A DNA stretch of 45,332 bases from Caballeronia grimmiae. Lineage in GTDB: Bacteria > Pseudomonadota > Gammaproteobacteria > Burkholderiales > Burkholderiaceae. Location: assembly GCF_000698555.1 (NCBI RefSeq), contig NZ_JFHE01000042.1:1-45332 (forward strand), given 5' to 3'. The position numbers and the translations under genes are program-made. Below the pieces are notes generated by a model. It did not search any database and was not told the DNA's origin. It saw nothing but the letters and a program-made list of their open reading frames with translations. Positions within the stretch are counted from its first letter, which is position 1; the number at the start of each line of letters is the position of its first letter. Positions 39,143 through 45,332 of the stretch are shown in pieces.

Positions 39143-40189
39143 GTGCAAATTGTCCATGCACCTCATTTGCCCGTTCGTGAAGACTGGCTCGCATTGGGCG
39201 AGGAGCCCGTTCTTGAACCGGATCTGCCCATCGTTGACGCTCATCACCACCTGTGGGACCGTCAGTCCGGGCGATATCTGATCGATCAGTTCGGCAAGGA
39301 TGTGGGGAGCGGACATCGCATCGTGTCGACGGTCTATCTCCAATGTCGTTCAATGCTGCGACAGGACGGTCCCGAGGCGATGAAACCCGTCGGCGAAGTG
39401 GAATTCGCGAACGGCATTGCAGCCATGTTCGCGAGTGGGGCGTATGGACCGACCCGGTGTTGTGAAGCCATCGTTGGTGGGGCGGACCTGACGCTCGGAA
39501 ACGAGCTGGGGTCTGTGCTTGAAGCGATGCTGCATGTTTCGGGGGGGCGTTTGCGCGGTATCCGCAATCCCCTGGCATGGCATGAAAGTCCGGAAGTGAG
39601 TTCGAGCCCGGTCACGCCGCCACGTGGATTGATGCTTGACCCGAGCTTTCAACAGGGCGCGAAAGCGCTGGCTGGCTTCGGTTTATCGCTGGATGCGTGG
39701 GTTTATCACACGCAACTAGCCGATCTGTATGAGCTCGCTCGCGTGACTCCGGACGTGACGGTCGTCATTGACCACTTCGGCGGCCCGGTCGGCGTTGGAC
39801 CCCACGCACACGAGCGTGAGCAGGTGCGAACAGCGTGGAAGGAAGGACTCTCGCATCTTGCAAGCCTCCCGAACACACGAATCAAGTTGGGTGGCGCAGG
39901 AATGAGCGTCTTCGGTTACGAATTCGCATCGCAAGAATTGCCGCCCTCATCCGAACAGCTTGCGGCGGCCTGGCGGCCGTATTTTGAAACCTGCATTGAG
40001 CTTTTTGGTCCGGACCGATGCATGTTTGAAAGCAATTTCCCAGTCGACAAGGGAATGTTCAGTTATAGCGTTTTGTGGAACGCCTTCAAGAGACTCGCGA
40101 GCTCGATGACCACGGATGAGAAGGCAGCACTGTTTTACCGGACCGCGGCGTCGACGTACCGCCTGCAGTTTCACGGAGACATGTCATGA
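39143..40189 (+). CDS. Amidohydrolase-2 family lactonase (COG3618, cytoplasmic)
   Basis: This encodes a 348-residue TIM-barrel hydrolase starting at GTG 39143 with AGGAAA upstream. The metal motif is DAHHHLWD (H34, H36), VVIDHFGG follows in the middle, and the C-terminal SNFPVDKG holds the catalytic aspartate. COG3618 enzymes include 2-pyrone-4,6-dicarboxylate hydrolase (LigI), L-rhamnono-lactonase and L-fucono-lactonase. No signal peptide is present. It overlaps the following MFS gene by 4 bases. It may open a lactone made after uptake; the substrate cannot be read. Confidence 0.9.
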   Translation: MQIVHAPHLPVREDWLALGEEPVLEPDLPIVDAHHHLWDRQSGRYLIDQFGKDVGSGHRIVSTVYLQCRSMLRQDGPEAMKPVGEVEFANGIAAMFASGAYGPTRCCEAIVGGADLTLGNELGSVLEAMLHVSGGRLRGIRNPLAWHESPEVSSSPVTPPRGLMLDPSFQQGAKALAGFGLSLDAWVYHTQLADLYELARVTPDVTVVIDHFGGPVGVGPHAHEREQVRTAWKEGLSHLASLPNTRIKLGGAGMSVFGYEFASQELPPSSEQLAAAWRPYFETCIELFGPDRCMFESNFPVDKGMFSYSVLWNAFKRLASSMTTDEKAALFYRTAASTYRLQFHGDMS

Positions 40190-41466
40190 AGACAAGTGCT
40201 AGCCTTTCAGAGTCTCCGTCAGGAAGCAAGGCGGAGGGAAAAGGTTATAAGGCCGTCACCGGCGTCGAATGGCGTTCACTTTCACTCGCCGGTTTGGGAT
40301 GGATGTTCGAGAGCTATGACTCCTTCTTGCTCTCCCTCCTTCTTCCGACGTTGGCATTTCAGTTCGGCTTGAGCAAGGCTCAGCTTGGCGTCTTCACCAG
40401 CATCACGGCTGCCGGTCAGATCATCGGCGGCATTCTGTTCGGATATGTTTCAGACAGGCTGGGACGGGTGCGCACTGCACTGCTCTGCATCGGCATCTAC
40501 TCGCTGTTCTCTGGCTTACTTGCGTTCGCACCCAACGAACACTGGTTCGCGGTGATCCGCTTTTTCGGCGCGTTAGGTATGGGCGGAACGTGGACGGCAG
40601 GCGCGGCCCTGATTGCTGAGACCTGGCACGCTAGCCGGCGCGGCAAGGGCGGGGCGCTCATGCAGATGGGGCTACCCATCGGCGCAATTCTCGCGATCAC
40701 GATCTCGGGAATCGTCAGTGGCGTCAATGACGGCCTTGGCGGAAACGGATGGCGCTTGCTTTTTCTGATTGGCGCGCTGCCGTTCTTCATCCTTTTCTTT
40801 GTCGCACGCAAGACGCCCGAGTCGCCCATCTGGCTCGAGCGCAAGCACGCGAAAGCGCAACCGACGGCCCGGAAGACTACGCACGACGAAAAGCTCAACG
40901 TTCGCGGCCTTCTGACGGCGTTCACCTTCATCTTCTTCCTGCAGTACCTCTACTGGGGCGTGTTCACCTGGACGCCGACTTTCCTCATCGCGGTCAAGCA
41001 TCTCGATTTCGTGCACAGTCTCAAGTTCGTTCTTTCACTGCAATTTGGCGCGATTGCGGGTTTTCTGTTGTTCTCGGCCTTCGTTGACCGGCTTGGGCGT
41101 CGACCGATGTTCATCGCCTACCTCCTGGTAGGGGCCGCTGCCGTCTTCGGCTACATCTATTCTTCCAGTCCGCTGGTGCTACTGGTGACAATATTCTTCA
41201 CCGGCTTCAGCGTGAACGGGATATTTGCAGGTGCGGGGCCATTCCTCGCGGAAATTATCGGCAACACCGCGTCGAGGGGTTTCCTGATGGGTCTCGCCTA
41301 CAACGGTGGACGACTCGGCGGGTTCATTGCACCGCTGGTTATCGGCGGCTTGGCATCAACCTCGGGTGGATTCGTGCTCGGCTTGTCCACCACGATCGTC
41401 GCTTTCGTCGCGGCTGCGGTGGTCGTCCTCTTCGCACCGGAAACGCGCGGAAAGGCTTTGTCGTGA
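40186..41466 (+). CDS. MFS transporter, aromatic acid:H+ symporter (AAHS)-like
   Basis: This encodes a 426-residue 12-helix transporter. Segments GWMFESYDSFLLSLLLPTLA and GGILFGYVSDRLGRVR, then PESPIWLERKHAK before the central loop, match the AAHS/sialate (SHS) type that imports carboxylates such as 4-hydroxybenzoate. The D-R-x-G-R motif after helix 2 is intact. The gene overlaps both neighbours by 4 bases, so its translation is coupled. It is the second MFS in the operon and of a different subfamily from the first. Confidence 0.9.
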   Translation: MKTSASLSESPSGSKAEGKGYKAVTGVEWRSLSLAGLGWMFESYDSFLLSLLLPTLAFQFGLSKAQLGVFTSITAAGQIIGGILFGYVSDRLGRVRTALLCIGIYSLFSGLLAFAPNEHWFAVIRFFGALGMGGTWTAGAALIAETWHASRRGKGGALMQMGLPIGAILAITISGIVSGVNDGLGGNGWRLLFLIGALPFFILFFVARKTPESPIWLERKHAKAQPTARKTTHDEKLNVRGLLTAFTFIFFLQYLYWGVFTWTPTFLIAVKHLDFVHSLKFVLSLQFGAIAGFLLFSAFVDRLGRRPMFIAYLLVGAAAVFGYIYSSSPLVLLVTIFFTGFSVNGIFAGAGPFLAEIIGNTASRGFLMGLAYNGGRLGGFIAPLVIGGLASTSGGFVLGLSTTIVAFVAAAVVVLFAPETRGKALS

Positions 41467-42704
41467 CCACGGCCATGCAGCCACCGCGCTTCATTAGCAG
41501 GTTATTCCCAGCGCTGTCTGAGGCTTCGCTGCGCCGCTATCTGGGCGGCCAGGTCGCCTCGGTCCTAGGGAGCTGGACGCAGAATGTCACGCTGAACCTG
41601 CTCGTCTACCACCTGTCCGGTTCTGCAGCGATTCTCGCGCTGCTCAACTTCCTGCTCTATGGGCCGCAGCTTATTGTGGCGCCAATTGCAGGATCGCGAA
41701 TCCGCTCGGAGAACGCGAGACGCGTGACGCTCTGCGTGCTTGCGACGTCACTTTTGCTGACGTTAAGCCTGATTTCGCTAAGTCTGCTGGGCATTCTTGG
41801 CGTAAAGCTGATTCTCGCCCACGCGCTCGCGATTGGCATCTCCAGCGCGATTGAAGTGCCGGCGCGACAGGTTCTGCTGCTAACAAGCCTGCGCGACGTG
41901 AGCCTCACGTCCAACGCCGTGGCAATGAATACGATGGTCTACAACGTCGGCCGCATGGTCGGGCCCACGATTGCCGGTTTCGTCTATCCGACGCTGGGGC
42001 CCATAGCGTCGTTTTCGATCTACGTGCTGGCGCTTTGCATTATGGCGCTCTGTGTGCGCTCGATTCGACTGACGTCTGCAACCCGACCGTCTCGCGCGGA
42101 CAGCGGCCTGCGCGACGCAGTGGGATACGTCATGTCGGATGCCTTTTCTGCACGCTATCTGCCGATCCTCGCTTGCGTCGGGTTATTCGCAGCGAGTTAT
42201 CAGACGCTCGTGCCGCTATTGGCCGACAAAGCGTTCCACGATGCCGCCCGGTTTACCGGTGTGTTTTTCGCGTGCGCAGGTGCGGGCTCTTTGAGCTCAG
42301 CAGTCCTTTTGTCGTCGGCGCTTGGCCCGCGTGCATCGGCAAGGTTCATTGCGTGGGCGCCCTGGTGCGCCATGGCCGCGCTGATGGTGCTGGCGACTAC
42401 CGACTCAGCAGGCGCAACCATTCCCGCTTTCTTCGCTTTGGGTTTCAGCCTCACGTTTGCGGCGACGTCGACCAACGCGACCATTCAGCGTCAGTGCCCC
42501 GAGCACGTGCGAGGGGGACTCGTCGGTATGTACGGGATGGCCTACAACGGCACGATGCCGTTTGGCTATCTGCTTGTTGGAACGGTGTCAGAGGCGCTCG
42601 GGGTGCGCCATACATTCGCGGCAATGGCGATCGTGCTCGCAGCAGGCGTCATTTCCATCATTGCACTGCAAAAGCTCAGAGAACAGCGCGAAAGCGCGAA
42701 ATGA
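41463..42704 (+). CDS. MFS transporter, exporter-like (MFS_3 / EntS type)
   Basis: This encodes a 413-residue transporter starting at GTG 41463, overlapping the upstream stop (GTGA). Sequence features RRYLGGQVASVLGSWTQNVT and EVPARQVLLLTSL are those of the MFS_3 / enterobactin-exporter-like group, most of which export small molecules. It differs from the other MFS proteins in the operon, so it may expel a toxic intermediate or an analogue rather than import substrate. It ends 14 bases before the next MFS start. The direction of transport is inferred from the family only. Confidence 0.88.
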   Translation: MTTAMQPPRFISRLFPALSEASLRRYLGGQVASVLGSWTQNVTLNLLVYHLSGSAAILALLNFLLYGPQLIVAPIAGSRIRSENARRVTLCVLATSLLLTLSLISLSLLGILGVKLILAHALAIGISSAIEVPARQVLLLTSLRDVSLTSNAVAMNTMVYNVGRMVGPTIAGFVYPTLGPIASFSIYVLALCIMALCVRSIRLTSATRPSRADSGLRDAVGYVMSDAFSARYLPILACVGLFAASYQTLVPLLADKAFHDAARFTGVFFACAGAGSLSSAVLLSSALGPRASARFIAWAPWCAMAALMVLATTDSAGATIPAFFALGFSLTFAATSTNATIQRQCPEHVRGGLVGMYGMAYNGTMPFGYLLVGTVSEALGVRHTFAAMAIVLAAGVISIIALQKLREQRESAK

Positions 42705-42718
42705 ACGGGAGACAAGGT

Positions 42719-44044
42719 ATGCATGCCCAAAGTGTGACAGCGAAATCCGAAATTGAAGAAAGGACCATACGGAAGGTCGTGTGGAGGCTCATACCATTCT
42801 TGATGGTCTGTTACCTGCTCGCGTACATCGATCGGGGCAACGTCGGAATGGCGTCGCTTCAGATGAACCATGACCTCGCAATGTCGGCGAAAGTCTTTGG
42901 CTTCGGAAGCAGCCTGTTCTTCGTCTCCTATTTCTTGTGCGAAGTTCCGAGCAATCTGGCACTGCAGAAGTACGGTGCGCGCGTCTGGATTGCTCGCATC
43001 ATGCTCACGTGGGGCATCGTCTCGGCGGCGACCGCGCTTGTTCAGAACGCCACGACCTTTTACATCCTGCGTTTCCTGCTTGGCGCGGCAGAGGCCGGGT
43101 TCTTTCCTGGCGTCTTGCTATACCTGTCGTACTGGATCCCCGCGTCGTATCGTGCGCGGATCGTCGCGGTGTTCATGGTGGCAATTCCGCTCGGAAGCTT
43201 CTTGGGCTCACCCCTCTCGGCGTTGCTCCTTCAGATGGACGGCATTGGAGGACTTCGGGGTTGGCACTGGCTCTTTATTCTCGAGGGACTGCCAACGGTT
43301 CTGCTGGGTTTCGCTTGTCTGTTCTTCCTGACAAACAAACCGGACGAGGCGAGCTGGCTCAAACCGGGCGAACGCGAATGGCTTACCAATGCGCTCGCCA
43401 ACGAGACCAAGACGCCTAAAAAGGTCCTGGATATGCCGCTGACCAAGCTGTTTCGCAACCGCTACGTGCTGTGCCTTGCACTCATCGACACCTGCGCATC
43501 GGCTGCCGGCAGCACGCTCAATGTGTGGCAGCCGCAATTACTCAAGTCGTATGGTCTGACTGTCATGCAGACGGGCCTGATCAACTCGGTTCCTTATGCT
43601 TTGGCATGCGTTTTGATGGTCTATTGGGGCCGACGTTCGGACCGGGTGCAAGAGCGCCGTTGGCACACTGTCGTACCGATGCTGCTGATCGGCTTGGGAC
43701 TGTTCGGCACATCGTTGAGCGGCGCAATTGTGCCGACAGTCTGCTTGCTTTGCGCCGTGTTGGTAGGAGCCTACGCCTTCAAGGGCCCCTTCTGGGCACT
43801 CGCGGGTGACATGCTGTCCGGAAGTGCTGCGGCCGCGGGTCTCGCGACGATTAACGCGATTGCCAACCTCCTTGGCGGTGGTCTAATGGTGAACGTTTAC
43901 GCCTGGGTTGCAAGCGCGACCGGCAGTTACGCGCTGGCATTGATGCCGCTTGGCGTTCTCACGCTCATTAGCGTCACTACCCTGCTGTTGCTGACGCGCA
44001 ATGGGGAGACGCGTCAACTCGCTGCTAAGACGGAGACCGTCTGA
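42719..44044 (+). CDS. MFS transporter, ACS family (second copy)
   Basis: This encodes a 441-residue 12-helix transporter of the anion:cation symporter family (LAYIDRGNVGMASLQMNHDL; CEVPSNLALQKYGARVWIAR). It is the closest paralogue in the window of the transporter at 36554. ATG 42719 has GGGAG 8 bases upstream; an in-frame ATG at 42701 overlaps the previous stop and is less likely. It ends one base before the next gene. Import of an organic acid is expected; having two ACS transporters suggests two related substrates. Confidence 0.9.
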   Translation: MHAQSVTAKSEIEERTIRKVVWRLIPFLMVCYLLAYIDRGNVGMASLQMNHDLAMSAKVFGFGSSLFFVSYFLCEVPSNLALQKYGARVWIARIMLTWGIVSAATALVQNATTFYILRFLLGAAEAGFFPGVLLYLSYWIPASYRARIVAVFMVAIPLGSFLGSPLSALLLQMDGIGGLRGWHWLFILEGLPTVLLGFACLFFLTNKPDEASWLKPGEREWLTNALANETKTPKKVLDMPLTKLFRNRYVLCLALIDTCASAAGSTLNVWQPQLLKSYGLTVMQTGLINSVPYALACVLMVYWGRRSDRVQERRWHTVVPMLLIGLGLFGTSLSGAIVPTVCLLCAVLVGAYAFKGPFWALAGDMLSGSAAAAGLATINAIANLLGGGLMVNVYAWVASATGSYALALMPLGVLTLISVTTLLLLTRNGETRQLAAKTETV

Positions 44045-44045
44045 A

Positions 44046-44978
44046 ATGCGATCCACGACCAGACGTAAATTCCTTCACTACGCCGGGGCTCTTCTGACAG
44101 CGTGCGCGCTACCGAATGCAGCCTTTGCACAAGAAACGTGGTCGAGCGGCTCCGGGCGTCCTGCGTTCAAGCTGCCAAAGGGCACCGTCGACTGCCATAT
44201 GCATATTTACGATGATCGGTTTCCTGCCGCGCCAGGGACCACGCTGCGTCCGCCGAACGCGACGATTGAGCAGTACCGACTCTTACAAAAGCGGCTTGGG
44301 ATTACGAGGAACGTGATCGTCACGCCGTCCACCTATGGGACAGACAACAGCGTGACGCTCGACGCACTGAAGCACTTCGGAGATGACGCAAGAGGCGTCG
44401 CAGTTGTCGACTCATCGGTAAGCGATGATGAACTGCACAGGCTGCATGCTGGGGGGATCCGCGCCATTCGTTTTAACCTGAGCTACCCCGGGGCAGCGAC
44501 CGCCGAGATGATTCAACCCCTGGCGGCCCGCATTGCGCCCCTTGGATGGCATATCGAACTTGTTGTTCAAGGTGAACGACTTGCCGGTATAGAGCGCACT
44601 CTGTCGGCGCTTCCGTGTCCCTTGGTCATTGACCACATTGCTCATGTGCCACAACCAGACGGCTTGTCGTCCGAGGCATTCAGAACGGCTCAGCGATTGG
44701 TCGAGAAGGGAAATACGTGGGTGACGTTGTCGGGTCCCTACGTGGACAGCAAAGCGGGCGAGCCAGCCTACCTGGATGTTGCACCGGTTGCCAAGGCGTT
44801 CGTCAATATGGCGCCCGAACGCATGTTATGGGGAACAGACTGGCCCCATCCCACGCAAAAGACAAAAAAACCGGACGACGCGAGCCTTGTCGAGGTCATC
44901 GCGGGTTGGATCGGACGATCCGATTGGCAAGAGATGATTTTTGTCACGAACCCAACCAAGCTTTACGGCTTCGCGTAG
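44046..44978 (+). CDS. Amidohydrolase-2 family lactonase with Tat-type export signal
   Basis: This encodes a 310-residue LigI/COG3618-like TIM-barrel hydrolase. The N-terminus (TTRRKFLHYAGALLTACAL, ending AFAQ near residue 29) is a twin-arginine-type signal, so export to the periplasm in folded, metal-loaded form is likely. The core has metal motif GTVDCHMHIYD (H51, H53), LVIDHIAHV and the catalytic aspartate in WGTDWPHP. It resembles 2-pyrone-4,6-dicarboxylate hydrolase. It would open a lactone in the periplasm before uptake by the adjacent transporters. It is the last gene seen in the operon, one base after the MFS stop. Confidence 0.9.
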   Translation: MRSTTRRKFLHYAGALLTACALPNAAFAQETWSSGSGRPAFKLPKGTVDCHMHIYDDRFPAAPGTTLRPPNATIEQYRLLQKRLGITRNVIVTPSTYGTDNSVTLDALKHFGDDARGVAVVDSSVSDDELHRLHAGGIRAIRFNLSYPGAATAEMIQPLAARIAPLGWHIELVVQGERLAGIERTLSALPCPLVIDHIAHVPQPDGLSSEAFRTAQRLVEKGNTWVTLSGPYVDSKAGEPAYLDVAPVAKAFVNMAPERMLWGTDWPHPTQKTKKPDDASLVEVIAGWIGRSDWQEMIFVTNPTKLYGFA

Positions 44979-45332
44979 GTCGAGGCGCGAATGGGATAGG
45001 GGCGGCGCCCTGCGACGCCCACACGCGGCGAGCATTCTTCACCTGTCCAAAAATCGACCCGAGCGTGGAATCGTCGGGATCGCTCGTAGGCGTCGCAGCC
45101 GAGCGTGGCCGCTCGGGCAACGCTCGGCTTTGGATCCGGCAGGGCTTCTACGTCGACCTTAACCATGTAGCGCGCGGGTGGAAGGGTAGCAACCCCCCAA
45201 TTAGGACTACCGGTGGGCGTCCTTGCGCCGGTCGGAGCGATTCCGCCTGACGCCTGGTTCATACGGGGTCAAACGCTTTTGGGGCGGCTCCGGCGTTGGG
45301 CGCTGCGTAATTCGCGAAAGCTGGACACGCGG
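44979..45332. other. Downstream end region without a supported gene
   Basis: No confident gene. A minus-strand open frame (44963-45262, 99 codons) overlaps the lactonase end and has no ribosome-binding site or recognisable domain, though NWGVATLPPARYMVKVDVEA reads somewhat protein-like and could be a fragment. A GC-rich dyad near 45002-45021 (GGCGCC and GACGCC repeats) has no T tract. The window ends here. Confidence 0.4.

Overview
The window looks like part of a replicon of a beta-proteobacterium of the Burkholderiaceae, most like Caballeronia or Paraburkholderia. The evidence is high G+C, a DUF4148 exported protein, a Burkholderia-type general porin, PPVYY-repeat exported proteins, a MocR/PfpI pair, and dense accessory catabolic operons separated by eroded intergenic DNA. 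No rRNA, tRNA, CRISPR array, prophage, integrase or complete insertion sequence was found. This placement rests on protein families only; no database search was possible.

Positions 1-10,100 are a patchwork of single genes and gene remnants. They hold a DUF4148 protein, a frameshifted RelE/ParE-type toxin remnant, an SRPBCC protein lying between two pieces of a decayed PPVYY-repeat gene, an intact PPVYY-repeat gene, and a sCache methyl-accepting chemotaxis protein. Then come a MocR regulator divergent from a DJ-1/PfpI protein, an NmrA-type SDR divergent from a LysR regulator, and the start of a truncated RIO-type kinase.

Positions 10,147-24,683 are one co-directional locus for uptake and catabolism of an unidentified sugar, polyol or cyclitol. 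It encodes an RbsABC-like ABC importer with a Tat-type signal on the binding protein, an aldehyde dehydrogenase, an FGGY (xylulokinase-like) kinase, a HAD phosphatase, an RpiR/SIS regulator, ribose-5-phosphate isomerase A and a polyol-type SDR. It continues with a GlcD/D2HGDH-like FAD dehydrogenase, a cupin-type glucose-6-phosphate isomerase homologue, a shikimate-dehydrogenase-like protein and a second FGGY kinase, followed directly by a decapitated HAD phosphatase. Most junctions are overlaps or a few bases. This combination does not match a pathway I can name and is the best candidate for a new pathway.

Positions 25,000-30,786 (minus strand) hold an orphan, lower-G+C protein with a HEPN-like R-x4-H motif. 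They also hold a sulfonate or sulfate-ester operon: TauD/AtsK-like dioxygenase, periplasmic binding protein, two permeases and an ATPase. The first permease carries an in-frame nonsense codon.

Positions 32,236-44,978 hold two convergent paralogous IclR regulators and a roughly 11-kb operon. Its products are an RraA-like aldolase/decarboxylase, a D-2-hydroxyacid dehydrogenase, an SMP-30 lactonase, four MFS transporters of three types, a porin, and two LigI/COG3618-type lactonases, one cytoplasmic and one with a Tat-type export signal. The divergent regulator/operon region carries two copies of the palindrome TGTAC-N3-GTACA. The locus suggests uptake, periplasmic and cytoplasmic lactone hydrolysis, oxidation and aldol cleavage of a sugar acid or aromatic-derived acid whose identity is not evident from sequence.
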